From contig VZRG01000004.1 of assembly GCA_013397435.1 (NCBI GenBank), positions 671,415 to 735,414 on the forward strand: a stretch of DNA of 64,000 nucleotides, written 5' to 3'. Positions within the stretch are counted from its first letter, which is position 1, and each line of letters opens with the position of its first letter. Under the pieces are notes generated by a model that ran no database searches, had not been told where the DNA came from, and saw only the letters and a list, made by a program, of their open reading frames with translations. This document shows positions 14,828-27,400 of this stretch, piece after piece. The stretch is from Erythrocercus mccallii. Its lineage: Eukaryota; Chordata; Aves; Passeriformes; Dicruridae. Position numbers and translations under genes: made by a program.

Positions 14828-15073
14828 ATATGTGTCACAAAGATGTCTACACGGAACTGCCAGGGAATGGATTCAGTGATCAAACCTCTGGATACAATTC
14901 CTGAAGATAAAAAAGTTCGCGTTCAGAGGACACAGAGTAGTTTTGATCCATTTGAGAAGCCAACTAATCAAGTGAAGAGGGTTCATTCAGAGAACAACGC
15001 TTGCATTAACTTCAAAACTTCATCTGCAGGGAAGGAATCACCTAAAGTCAGGCGGCACTCCAGCCCCAGCTCT
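14828..15073 (+). CDS. CDK14: CDK14 coding exon: N-terminal regulatory segment (internal exon)
   Basis: This exon encodes 82 in-frame codons, starting I-C-V-T-K-M-S-T-R-N-C-Q-G-M-D and ending R-R-H-S-S-P-S-S. I recognise it as the region just before the kinase domain of CDK14 (PFTK1). It is preceded by a tttacag acceptor and followed by a gtaagt donor; both ends are phase 0. CDK14 is a cyclin-Y-dependent Ser/Thr kinase that acts at the plasma membrane and phosphorylates the Wnt co-receptor LRP6. The segment is basic and Ser-rich. The RHSSPSS stretch at its end matches a motif reported for 14-3-3 binding, split here from the next exon. An ATG at 14843 lies inside the exon and could serve shorter isoforms, but the conserved codons before it, joined to a splice acceptor, show that the main product starts upstream. 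The gene is otherwise incomplete in this window. Confidence 0.95.
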
Positions 15074-15890
15074 GTAAGTGCACAGTCCTGATACCTCTGC
15101 ATGTGCCAAATGGTGGAATTAGAGGCACCAGATAAATGTTTTCTTGCTTAAGAAGGGATTGTTTACTTGGAAACAACAAAGAAAAAGGCCATAGCTGCTA
15201 TTAAATGTGTTTTCCATATATATTTGTTGTGTTATTAATGAAATAGGATCAGAAACCAGAAATTGAAAAAGAATATGTTTATGAAATTCCTTTTAGATGT
15301 TAGTTAGGGTGTCTTGGAGGATTTCTAAGCATTTTCCTCTCCTTATCCTGGTATGTCATTACAGCTGCTATAATGTTTATGCAGCAAATTTGGCAGAGGA
15401 TTGCTCATTTTTGAAGAGGAATTCTTTCCCATGAAGTTTAAGAAACCACATGAATTGCCTTTTTGATTTTTAGATTTCAGTTTTAAAGAAACTGATCAGT
15501 TTTTACAGATTTTGTTTACGTTTTATAATTCTCTTTTTAAAATCAAGTAGTAAAAATAACATTTATTTCCCTGTCAGAAACTCTGCGAGAGAGATAGGGA
15601 AGAGAGAAAAATAACAGAGAAGGGTTTGGCAACACATCATAATAGTTTTATTCTCAAGTATTTTGAAAGAAACTACATAAATAAAATGTCATATTTTTTA
15701 TAAATAATGCCCAGAACAGATTTCCCCAAAAGACCCTCAAAGTTATTGAAAAACTATTTCTGTTATGCTTTGGCAAGAAAAAAATCCATAATAATGTGAC
15801 TTTTGAGTTGAAAACTACAGATCTAAGTGGAATGGATGTAACACTTCAAATCTTATTTGGTGCAAAAAAATTTAAAAGGTTGATTGCCTG

Positions 15891-15926
15891 TTCTCTTTTC
15901 TTTTCTTTCTTTTCTTTCTTTTCTTT
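15891..15926 (+). repeat. Polypyrimidine microsatellite (CTTTT/CTTT)n
   Basis: About 36 nt made only of T and C, in irregular CTTTT and CTTT units, inside the first CDK14 intron of the window. It lies 0.8 kb after the exon and far from the next acceptor, so it is probably a simple repeat and not a splice signal. Confidence 0.75.
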
Positions 15927-16102
15927 GTTTTGCTCTATCTTCTGGACATCTTCTGTCTTCCCTACAGAAGTTTGACTGAAGCCTGTCAGACTTCTAACGA
16001 GAAATGGCAGGAGATTAATTTTCTGTAGATGAGCTGTATTTAACCTGTGTGAATTTAGCGGGTAAGATGTCACGCCTCCAGGGGACTGTCCTTTTTAGAA
16101 AA

Positions 16103-16124
16103 GGTTACATTTTAAAATGTAACC
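16103..16124. repeat. Perfect 22-bp palindrome
   Basis: GGTTACATTTT followed directly by its reverse complement AAAATGTAACC. The 11-bp arms have no spacer. It is intronic with no evident gene or mobile-element boundary next to it. Confidence 0.85.
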
Positions 16125-19100
16125 ATCTGTAGCAATAACAAATTTGCTTTTTCATCATCACTTGGCATTATATAGCTGCTGCCAAAGATGTCTCTAGTGT
16201 GTTCCGAGACCGTGACAAGGAGTTCTTACCATAAAACTTTTACAGCCATTAAGAATGGATGAATCTATTTGCACTGGGTGTACTTATTTGTGATGCCTGA
16301 TTATTTTTTGGCACCGCAACTATTAATGACTTTCTTTGGAAAATCTGAAGTACTTTTTGGTATTAACTCACTTCCCATCTCTGCTATTACTCTTAGAAGC
16401 TGTTACTAATTTCTGTTAATGTTTTTGACATTCCTCTGTTAACACTGAAATGTTTCAGTTGTTTTGCTTCCAGAATTTTGAAGCAGATGTTTTTGAAACT
16501 GTGTTTCGGCATCTTGTTCTTTTCCAGAGGGCTGGCACTCTTCTGCACCCATACAATCTCCTATGATCCCAGTATTTTCTTATGTAAATGACATTGATGC
16601 TTCTTCTACTAGTATACTGCTGGTTAGAGCCCTAGCTAAACATATGCTTTTGGTAATCTTCATCCACGGTGACTCACATAGACTTGCTGGATACAGGAGG
16701 TGCAAAGGAATTTCTTGAAATACAATTCTTGTTTCTCAACTTCCTGTAATCCTCTCTGGTTTTTATAGCTCTGTTTGGTGAACTCAGTTCTTCTTTCTGC
16801 TTGGAGGCAACGTTAGTAATTTTTGATTTTCCTCACAAGGAAGGGCATGTGGAATAATGGAAGTGTTCATGTCAATGAAGAGGGAAGAGCAGTTCACAAC
16901 AAAAGGTGGTGTTAGCCCTCTGCTGATCAGGTCACACCTGGTCCTGCCTGGCAGACCTGAGTTCAGACATCCAATGCAGAGACAAGATCAAGATTCCCAG
17001 AATCTGAATGCATGGCTTCAGGCAGTAGATGCCCTGATACACATTTTGTTGAGTGATGCCCATGTGGTTAGTTGCAGAAATGTATCATTCTGTGGTTTTG
17101 AACAATATTTGAATTAACAAAGGGTTTAGGGTTTCATCTTTTTTTGTAGCCATGATGTTGTCTAGCAGATGCCCTTGCGAGCTGCTCTTCTGATCATTAC
17201 ATCTTTTTCTCCCATGTCAGCTGCATATTCTCCCTCATTGAGTTTGTACCTGGTTCTCTGGAAATTCTCCTCTTGTATAGGTTATGCCCGTCTGAACGAG
17301 CATTTCAGTTTATGTAAATGTTCTTGGACATGCTGTGTCCTCTGGGTCATATGGGCTGCAGCTGTGGAGTCATATTTCAGTTTTGGCTCTGCTTTCTCTA
17401 AGTTTTATTTTAAGATATTCTGATAGAGATATGCTACCTTCAATTTGCACTTTCTATGCTTGACTAGTAGAGGAATTGAATTACAGATAGGCTTCCATTT
17501 AGTTTTTCCTTTCATCATTTGAAGTCCTCTGTAGCCATCAGGTGTGGAAATGATTCTTACAGAAGGTACATGGCCAAGGCTTGCAGTCTCCATATCCCTA
17601 GCTGCTTCTGCTCAGGTAAAAGTCCTTTATTTGTCTCAGAAAAATAACATTTTTCAGGATGTGACCTGAAAGACTTTGTTTATAATGCCCTGGGGTGTTA
17701 GTTTCTGCTTTGATTAATTTCAGCAGCTTTGACAGGTATCAGTTTCAGTGTTTGGTAAAGATCACAAAATACTCTGCAGGTGGTATGTTGCCCATTTTCT
17801 GTTGTCCGTACCTTTGAAATGTGCTGCACTTTGTGATGAGAAGGATGAAATACAGAGGTTTGCAGAAGCTGGAGTTCCATGATCCTCCCACAGATTGTCA
17901 CTTGGAAAATAAATCTCTTGCTTTTGAACATGAAGTATTTTTCTGCAGTTAATGTCACATCTCTTTGCAACCTGGTAGAATTCCTGTGTAGTTAATTAGT
18001 GCAGTAGTGTACAGATAGAATTTAGCACTTTTTGTTTGTTTGTTCTTATAAAACAAGCTTAATTTTACACTTAGAATCTTTCCACCTTCTCCACTTGCTT
18101 TGAACATAAGAAGACACCTATGACAGTGATTTCTGAACAGCTTATGCTGATAGAAATTGTATGTTATTATGGGATGAATTTTCCAGCAAAAGAGAATTAT
18201 TCTTTTATCACATCAGAGTAGTGGCTAACGTGGAGGTAGTGAAGTAGTGAATTGCACTGTTAGAAGGGAATTTGGCTTGACAAACCTTTTCTCTGATCCA
18301 TCTCAACACAACATGTGTGCGTGTGTATATAATATACATATAGCTATAGTTGTGTGTACTTATCCATCTCTCTCTGTCTATATCTTTCTAAAAATCTCAT
18401 GCTGGGTCCTTTGTCTACAAAGGCAAGAAAATGGTTTTCTTCTTTCCATAAGTGAAGAAGAGGTACCACTACCTAATAAGCTGGACAAAATAAAAAAATC
18501 ACAACTTAAAAAGCAAACACATGTCACTCTTGCCCAAGCAGCTGGTTCTAAAAGATGGCTTGACTTTAATTATCTGAAAATTTTGAGTTCTCTGCTCTTT
18601 AGACACATGATCAAACTCTCCAGTGCAAGGTGAAGTTTTGGTGTATTCAGAGTACATGTTTTATACAGTAGAGCAGTACTTTTGCACCATTGTAAATAGA
18701 ATATTGCAAGCTGTATAAAGTAGCCGTCTGCTCAAGGTTTAGTTACGTAGTGATACACATCAGTTTGTTCTCCTTAAAAAGTTTAAGCTCCCTGGTGGTG
18801 AATTTAAATATCATGCTAAGGTATATGTTCCTGCCGGTCAGTTACTTTTTAAAAACAAAATCAAGCAAAACACTAACCTTCTGCTACCTCAGATAAATGT
18901 AAAAACCCCAATTCAAATAAAAATAATTGGATAAGCAATGCTTTACTGCACTGACTGCAATTTTTTTGAGAGAGCAGCCTTTCTTCTGTTTCTGTAATGT
19001 TTATTAGTTTTCAGTCCTGATACATGCAACTCTCCTCCAAAAAGTACAAGCAAAAAAGCATAAATCCTATAATGATCCTACTGATCCTGTTAGCAGATTG

Positions 19101-21090
19101 CAAACAATTTGTGTAAGAAATCCAGCTTTAAAATAGACACTAATGTCAGGATTTTTTTCCTGAAGTTAGGCATCATTTCTGTCTGCCAAAATAAACACTT
19201 GCTGTGGCATTCTTGCATCTCTTCTTCAGATGTAGGCAACTTTCTCCCAATTAGGAACCTGTTAATTACTAGAGTAACTGCATCCTTCCTGGCTGGTATG
19301 TTTTATGGAGGTAAGATAATTTTAGAGTTCAGTGTAGACGGTGGAGTTTTCTCTACTGGCACAAAGGAAGCGTTAATAATGGTTAACCTGAGGGATACTC
19401 TCCAGATGAAAAGGCAGATAAAATGTGGCAGTTGAGCCAGCTCCTGCTCTAATAGCCTGGAGAACAAGTGAACAGCTTTAAACACTGCACCCTTCACACA
19501 GAGCTCTATGGTCGCTTCTGCCCAGGTTGCTCTTAATTTATGGCTGTGTGTTAAAGGGTTAGGAAGATGCAAGCAACAGAATGGGATCAGAGATTGCAAG
19601 AACTGAGACTGAGGCTTGGTTTGAATGCTTGAACATCTTTGTATCCCTTGAACATTGCCCTAGAAAACAGTCCAACTTTCAAGATATGGTCAAATTGGCC
19701 TGTTATAATAGGTTGGATACAACCTGAAATTAGTGTGAAAACTGCATATGGTCTTGTGAAAAGGGTACTCTTGTGACAAAGAAGGCAAAATGGTTAAAAA
19801 GTAATTATTATCTTTCATTCTTGTGATTTAATCTCAGTTGAGCTTCTTGGCCTGTGTTTTACTTTCAAATTTTTCTAGCAATCAGTTTATTTCGAGGTGT
19901 GTAAGAAAGCAGATATTCACTTTTGATTTTCTTTCATTTACAGAGGTACTGTGAAAATTATATTTTTCTCTTAATGATAGTTTTATATTTAGTTTGATAT
20001 CCTCCAGTTAAAAAAAAAAAGAATCTATTTAAAACATAGACTTGGGTGTGTGACAGTTAAGTGTGACATTCACAAGCTGTTCTCCAGTTATGAAAAATGC
20101 ATGAGAACATAACCCACACAGCTTCTATAGGAATAGTCAGGTGATTTTCAGTGTAATTTTCCATTAAAGCCTTCTTTATTACATAGATTTTGAAAAATTC
20201 TGAGAAAGAGAAGTATTCACGTGGTGATGTAGTGCAAGGATTCATACTGCAAGACCTTGTTTTAAAAAGCCTATTATCTCTCCTACAAGCTGTATCAATG
20301 AAATGGCAATTTGAAACGATGTGGTCAGAAAAGACAGTTTCCTCTCATTTCTTTTTTCCTTTGTTATTTTTAATACTCTCACGTCAGTTTGAAATACTAG
20401 CTTCTTCTATTTCTGTACTCAACATTTTGGCATACTCTTTCTATCCTTGTTACTATGATCTGTATTTCCTTAACCAGAGGGGAAAAAATATCTAATCTTG
20501 GTTTACTGCAAGCCATGCTGCTAAAAATGCTCACTTCTGTGCTCAGTGGTGCTCTTAGATTAATCTAGCACTAGGAAAAATGTAGGCTTATAATAAGAAA
20601 GCTACCTAATGCAAAACTATTTTCAATGAAAGTGAAACGTGAAGGCAAACAGGTAAAATACCCAGTGAGTTTGCTGAAGGGAAAGATCTGCATTATTCTG
20701 CACTCCAGTTGCCAGTGATCTACCACAACCTATGCTGCCTTTCACAGTGACTTGGAACTATATTCTTCAGAGGCATGAGGACCTTTACTCCCTTTTGTCT
20801 CAGTAATTCATTTATCTTTCTCATTTGTGTTCTTTGAAAGATTTTTCCAGAGCATGAAAGTTCACTTTGCAGTGAATTTTCCAGTTGTATCAATTTCTTG
20901 CTGCCTGGTTGTTTACTGCCTATTTAACTTTTTGCTGTTAGATAGTTCAATCTTGGTCACAGATGCATCTAGATGTTGGAGTTTTTTTCTCAGCTTTGTA
21001 AGTTGGGGAGTTTTTTGCAGAAAACGAGGAGCTCTAACATGGAGCAACAGACTTCTTTATGCCTAAATAATCCCAGAGATGTTTAGTTCG

Positions 21091-21280
21091 TAGAAGGGTT
21101 GTCAAGCACTGGGAAAGGCTGCCCAGGGAAGTGGTTGAGTCACAATCTCTGGAGATATTTAAAAGATGTGTATAGATGTGGTGCTTGGGGACATCTGTGG
21201 TGGGCTTGGCAGTGTTAGAATTAGAGTTGGACCTGGTGATCTTTATAGCCTTTTCAAACCTAAATAGTTCTGTGATTCCC
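21091..21280 (+). mobile_element. CR1 LINE, 3'-terminal fragment
   Basis: A degraded but recognisable CR1 3' end in the + orientation. It shows the run gtcaagcactgggaaaggct, gcccagggaagtggttgag, a 'ggagatatttaaaagatgtg' segment, a gcttggggacat...gggcttggcagtg segment, a 'ttggacctggtgatctt' segment, and a terminal 'agttctgtgattcc' tail. CR1 copies are normally 5'-truncated, so only this end is expected. It is old, judging from substitutions in the conserved tail. Confidence 0.85.
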
Positions 21281-22338
21281 TGTTGGTGTTTCAGAGAGTT
21301 AAAAAGCAGTAAGAAGGAGCGAGAGAAGTGGAAAAATAATAGCTACAGAAGTATTCTAGGGTTAGATCTTCAAAAAGAAGCCTTGAAAATACTTTTGTAT
21401 TTACCAAAATACATGTGTCCAGCTAAAACCAGTACTCTTTTTCATTGAGAAATATTGTCTGGGTCAAACTGGGGGAGTGCACCAGTTATGTAAAATACAG
21501 AGGAATTTCTTGTGAGTCTGCTGCTTGTGATGTCTCTCAGTGGCTGATGCAAGCACTGTACATCTGATGTGCTCTGGATATGTCTCACTCACTATGTTTA
21601 TTTCAGTCAACCACATCCCAGGCAGAGTAAGGGACTCCTGTGATTTAACAAACACAAATCTCAGTGTATATATATTCCCATGTATTTTACCAGAATAAAT
21701 AAACACTTTGGAAGAAGAAATTGTACTTAAAAGTGGATTTTGTAGATTTGATTTTAATATTAACATTTAATAAAAAAGTCACCAACCTTGCTGTAACAAG
21801 TAATATTTTTTAAACAGAAATGGTTGAAAAGGATAAGCTAATGTGGAGAAATCTCAGTAATGAAATTCATATCTATGAAGCTGAAAAAATACACATATGA
21901 ATGGGGGACTGTAATAATAAAGGAGTCTAAAATGGTTATAATTTTCAGCAGTCGTGGAATTTCAAATTATTTAGATCCCTTTAAGCTTAAAACTTAAGTT
22001 TTGAAAAGTTATGTATTTTTGCATTATTTCTGTCTTCCTCCTTTATAATCCAGAAATAAAAGGAAACATAACTTCTTAACTTTACAGGCAATTTGTAATT
22101 AGAAGTTTGAATTAGAGTATGAGATTTCATTTTAAAAAATGGATAAATGGTTGGGAAAATGTTAAACCTGTCCCTTTATTGTCTAAAGTAATTGCAATAT
22201 GATGAGTGTTTTGACATTTCATCAAGTATCACACAAATAATTTATGTTATTTTATATATTCTTTTGCCTCAGAATTAAAGCTTTTTAATAAAATCCCCTG
22301 AAGTGCTTTTCTCCACCACATGCCTTCAAAAATGGTAA

Positions 22339-22380
22339 GCCTTTAAAGAATGCAAGGAATGCCTTTAAAGAATGCAAGGA
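22339..22380 (+). repeat. Two-copy 22-bp tandem repeat
   Basis: The 20-mer gcctttaaagaatgcaagga occurs at 22339 and again at 22361 with a two-base spacer, giving a period of 22 bp. It is a local tandem duplication in the intron. Confidence 0.85.
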
Positions 22381-25097
22381 AAAAATAATGTCCATTTTCA
22401 CAGAGGGATATCTCATAGTGGAGAACCTGGGCAATCCGATGTGATGGCGCCGTTGGAGCAGAGGTGCTGTGAGCTGGCAAGGGGGAGGTGTCAGCCGGGG
22501 GTTTTGCTGCACTCAGGGCAGGTGCTGGCTCAGGTTTGGGGTTTGGGCTCGTGCCCAGCATGAGCAGACACTGGACAAGGAGTGGAGGCTGCGTGGGGAG
22601 GGTGGCAGGTCAGCCTTGCTGCTGCAGAGCTGAGCCCAGGGCACAGGGCTCTCAGTTGTACCCTCAGGAGTGAACTGTCCTCCCCATCCAGCCAGCATTA
22701 GCTTTTAGTTTTGCCTCTTCTTGGTAAGGATGCAGCAACTTCCAGGAGGAGAATGAGTCAAAAGTCATGACTTCCAGTCTGTGCTTCTGGCAGCTGGGCC
22801 ACGGAGAAATGAGCTTGAGGCTGTAGGAATAATTATTGTTGATGATTTACTGTGTGGTAATGGATTAAAGGCATCCGGTTTCCTATGAAGATCTTAGGGC
22901 TTTACAAGTTGTTGTGCCCTTCAGATTATGGTTTCCAGAGGTAGAGAATAAAAGCAAATCTCAGTGTGAAAATAAGAATGGATGTGAAACACATGTATAC
23001 ACCCTGTCCTTTCTCTGCCTCACTATGAGGAAGCCAACAGGGAACTATTCACTGTTAACTAGGGCAGCATTTCCACTCCAAACAAAGCTACTCACTGTGT
23101 GTTCACTGCAGCCTGCAATTTCAGAAATACTTTGCGCTCCCTCTTCATTATATGCGAGACATTTCAACATCTAACCACTTTTTTTCTGAAATTTTTTTTA
23201 ATGTTGTGTTAGTCTATAATTGGATAGCTAAATGAGAAGGCTACTTGAATAAATATTTTAGTCACCTCTATTAGTGACATCTGTAATAAAACTGTGATTA
23301 AAAAAATTCCTAAAATTTGTTTTTAACCAGGCCTTTTTAAGCACAGATTGGAAACCAAGAATATTACTGCCTTATCTATAATGAAGAAGTGTTCCAAATA
23401 ATGTAGCAGGAAAAAGATATGAGAGTTTAGTTATGACAAATTTGTGTAAGTCTACTAATACTTAGGAATTGGATAGCAAAATAATAGATTGTTCTCTGTA
23501 TTGGAGAGAGGTGAAAGGGCTCAATTTTGCAAACATACATATATGTATGTCCTTATGCCATTGAATAGAAAGCTGTAATGTTGATATCAAGAAAAGGTGC
23601 ATAGTTGCCAAGGTGCCAGAATTTTTGCATAGGACAAATACAGAATAGTTGAGTAAAGAAAATGTTTGCATTTCCTGGCTAGTGGTTAATTGGGTGTGAT
23701 GGACACCCATCACACAGTTTGAGGCACCAAGTCAGCTTGCCTGGGATGCCCCTGCCTATTTAAATAGGAGATATTTTTAGGGTTTTTTGATTTAAAACTT
23801 TCAGCCATGGCTTAGCAAGAATTTACACACAAATGTGCCCTGTACTGTAATGTTCATTTCCTTTCAAGAAACTGATACATGAGTACTTTTTGTAAATCAG
23901 ACATAGGATCCCAAATGTGAGGGTACCATGTGTACAGCTGGACACGGCTTATCCCAGCTGAATAGAACCTGATCTATGCTGGGTTTGCTTGTCTGCTTTT
24001 CTTCGTAGCATTTAACAAGAGTGCTATCAACTCAGTCACTGTGTGTGATTTGAGTATTGGTGCTCACCCTTCAGACTTTCTCTCTGATCTTTTGGTTGGT
24101 TTAGGACAGGAGAATATCTGAGCACTGCAGTCTAAAAGATATGTAGGCAATGCTGAGGGCAGCTGCAGGTCAGTTTTTTGCAGTGTCCATCTGGTCTTGG
24201 AGAAAAAAAATTCCCTTTCCTTCCAGACAACTGGAAAATGGAGAAGTGTGGGAAAAGAGGATGGACTTCAAAAAAGTCAAACATTTTCTCAGAATTTCAG
24301 AATGAAAAGTTCTAGTGTCAGTTGAATTTCTGTTTTCGCAGCCTTGATTTGTTCTCTGTTAGGACTGTGCAAAAGGGGGCAAGTACCAGTCTGCCACAGA
24401 GGCCAGCTCAGCTATCTGGCCCTTTGAGCAAGAATCATTCCTTAGCTTGGTTCAGTTTTAGACTCCTCACTTAGGCTGCAGATATTAAGGATGCAGCACT
24501 TTTGTCAACTATGTAGAATGTCCATTAAAGTATGATGTAATTATATCCACATATGAAGACTGTAATCATAGTTCAGAAGATGACATCATTAAAGATGATC
24601 TTCCTGTCACATTTTGACTACTCTCTGAACAATGATTGATTTAATGGGACATTGAATACTTAGAGCAATGCTTTTGGATGGGCTTTAGTCTAAAAAAATA
24701 AGAAAAAAATTATTAAACAGCTTTATTAGTCTGATTTTGTAGGGCAGATTGAGGCTGCTGTTTAGATCTCTAAACATAGATAAGATGCTTAGTTGTTAAT
24801 GGTCTTTTTCCCTCTATGAAGTGATATATGTGAAAAATAAAACAGAACCATCTCTTTGATTAAGAACAAAATCCTTTTGGTAGATCCAGTGATCTAAATG
24901 TATGGTTGATATTAGCAACTGCCATGTGGGTTGTTGAATAAATATTAATTTTTTCCACTATTTTTTTGTTGTTGTTGATTACTGAAAACAGGCACGTCTA
25001 TGAGCCTTGATAATAATATTTGGTCTGTAAAGACTGAATCAAAGCAGTTAATATTATGGGTGCAATGCTGAAAGGTCTTCTTTTTTGTTTTGTTTAG

Positions 25098-25192
25098 CCT
25101 ACAAGCCCTAAGTTTGGAAAAGCAGACTCATATGAAAAACTGGAAAAACTAGGGGAAGGGTCCTATGCTACAGTATACAAAGGAAAAAGCAA
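25098..25192 (+). CDS. CDK14: CDK14 coding exon: start of kinase domain, glycine-rich loop
   Basis: This 95-nt exon begins at a tgtttag acceptor and ends at a gtaagt donor. It opens in phase 0 with P-T-S-P-K-F-G-K-A-D-S-Y-E-K-L and continues into L-G-E-G-S-Y-A-T-V-Y-K-G, the ATP-binding glycine loop (GxGxxxxV) at the start of the protein kinase fold. The final codon is split after its second base (AA|G), so the exon ends in phase 2. The junction with the previous exon recreates the S-S-P-S-S-P-T-S-P stretch typical of CDK14 and rarely seen in other CDKs. The close relative CDK15 (PFTK2) is the main alternative, but the upstream exon fits CDK14 much better. Confidence 0.95.
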
Positions 25193-27254
25193 GTAAGTGA
25201 TGTTTTATTTTCATTTAATTTTGTACATAAATGAAGATAAGCAGAAAGTATCAACCAGTGTCGCTGAACATGCACATAGATCCTTGTGAATGAAAGTGCT
25301 ACTGATGGCCATGTGCTCTAGTGAAAGAGGCTGAGGCCATATCGCACAAGTAGCATATTGCCTTCACATCGGAACAAGATGAGGTTCTTGTTAATCCGAT
25401 GCTTTGTTTGCACTTTAATGTTGTACTACTTTCTTAGTAACCATACCAAGTTAATTTCTAGGAGTAAAAGCAAAATATGCTGTCAAGTAGTTTTATGATG
25501 GTCTGAGAGCAATGGTGAATATATGTGATAAGTTGTTCATTTCTGTTTATCATTATTAAATAAATAAAACAACATGAAGGGAATGAATGGAATTTTGGAT
25601 TACTCTAGGTTTACTTTGTTTACAAGAGTTTATTTACAATTGTTTCAACTATGCTACCTCAAAATAATTTACTTTATACATGTCACATATTTTTTCAGCC
25701 ACTTTAATGTTATTTGTTGCAGCTTTTTTATCCCCAAAAGCCTTAAGTGGTTTTATATTGCATGAAATAACACAGTTAACACACTTAAAATATACTTCTT
25801 CAGCCAGTGCTTCCATTCAGAGTTATCCATTATGAAGCAGTATCTTGTGCCATTTGACATATATATGAGGTTTTTAACATCAGATTTACAATAATAACAA
25901 AGCAGTTCTGAAAGAGGGATTTGATACATGTGATATCTTTATTTAAAATCTTTGGTTAGTCAATGATACATGAGGCAACGAAGCCATTCCAGCAGAGAAT
26001 ACCATGATAGTCATGGAACAGAATAACAGAAAGAAAGAAAATATGTCCTAAAATTTCCCAGGGTCATTAAGTTGGTTAGGTACTGAAAATTATCTTTTTT
26101 CACTGAATATTTGTAATCAGAATGAGGGTTCCCTCATCTCTCAATAGCTTGCATAGGTATTGACAAGCATAATGACAGCTGATAGGAATAAAAACATGTT
26201 CTAAATGTAGAAGAAATATTCACACTTCTGCCATGCCACTGCAGGTGTTGTCTTTCACTGGCAGCTTTCTTCAGGGAAATGTTGTGTTGTTAATGGCTTA
26301 CTTATGCATTACCATAAGCGCCAGACATTATACATGTGTAAGCTTTTTATTGGGGTCTATGTAATATGAGAAAACAGTATAGATTTCAGCTTGTGCCTTA
26401 TTACTAAAATCCTTTTGTAAAATCACAGTGAGTATCTGATGACAGTCAGTCCATATGTCTCGGCTTTCAGTAAGACTGAACTAAGGCAACCGAGTCACTG
26501 CACGTCCTGTCAGTCAGTGGAACAGGCTGAAATTCAAAAACAAAGCAAAACCCTTCCCTGAAGCTATTGCATTAATAGTGAACATGTAATGAAATGTAGA
26601 TTGTTTAGAAATACTCGTTTTAGTAGAGTTGCCTGGAAATCTGAAGGAAATACTTCAATGATTTTAATGGTACTTGAATAATAAATTGAAATTACTGGGC
26701 ACACTGCATTCTCTATTATAAATAGCTTGCTCTGAATAAGTAGTGAGAGTTATAACAATTATGTGTGACTTTGTCCTGTTGCTTTGTAACATCTTCGGCA
26801 AGGTCTTTAAAATGTCTTCTGAAAAAAAGTATGCATAACTCGAGTGTGGATGAGAATTCATATGCAGAGAGTATTTCTACTGTTATAGTAGTATTCCTTC
26901 ACCTGTTTGAATTTGATTTTTTTTCCCTCACTGAGAATTGAATCATTTCCATATTATCCAGCAGTACCCAGAATCAGCACCTCCAGTCCAGGCTTCTGTT
27001 TCTTGAACTAGAGAGACAGTTGAATTACTTCACAGCAGAAAGAGGTTGTGCTATAAGAATTTGGGAAACACTGCAAGTGTTATCTGCTATTTCAAAAGGA
27101 CTTGTTTCTTGAGGTAATGTAGCCCTGTTACCTCTTCTGTCCCTGTGAGAAGGTGAGGAATCTCTGACCTGCTGGGATCCCTGCAGAAGGAAGAGATGTA
27201 CTCTTGGGGAACGTAGGTGAACAGATGTGGGGTGAATGCATGGCCCAGCAATGG

Positions 27255-27400
27255 ATCTGACCCATCCCTGCAGTATTTAAAAGATGTGCAAGTGTGGCAC
27301 TTAGGGACATGTTTTAGTGGTGAGCTTGGCAGTGCTGGGTTAATGGTTGGACTCAGTGCTAGAGGTCTTTTCCAGCCTAAACAATTCCATGATTCTATGG
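27255..27400 (+). mobile_element. CR1 LINE, 3'-terminal fragment
   Basis: Same consensus order as the fragment at 21091: 'cctgcagtatttaaaagatg', 'gtggcacttagggacatg', 'tggtgagcttggcagtgctgg', 'ttggactcagtgctagaggt', 'cttttccagcctaaacaattcc' and a terminal 'atgattctatgg'. It is in the + orientation and 5'-truncated, typical of CR1 copies. The tail preserves the ATTCTATG unit. Confidence 0.88.

Larger units (their letters stand above)
15074..25097 (+). other. CDK14 intron (10,024 bp)
   Basis: Intron bounded by a gtaagt donor and a tttag acceptor. It contains a pyrimidine-rich microsatellite (15891-15926), a 22-bp palindrome (16103-16124), a CR1 3' fragment (21091-21280) and a 22-bp two-copy tandem repeat (22339-22380). 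A GC-richer patch with several CpGs lies at about 22430-22700; I could not assign it. I see no other gene; the open frames here look random. Confidence 0.8.

Noticed and set aside
18247..18633. 128-codon + strand open frame with a Lys-rich segment
   Set aside because: No resemblance to a known family. It spans a CA/TA-rich simple-sequence stretch and has no matching splice signals at its borders. Probably chance.
22430..22700. CpG-containing GC-rich patch considered as a promoter or CpG island
   Set aside because: Short, with modest CpG density and no exon or TATA/Inr context. It could be an unrecognised repeat.
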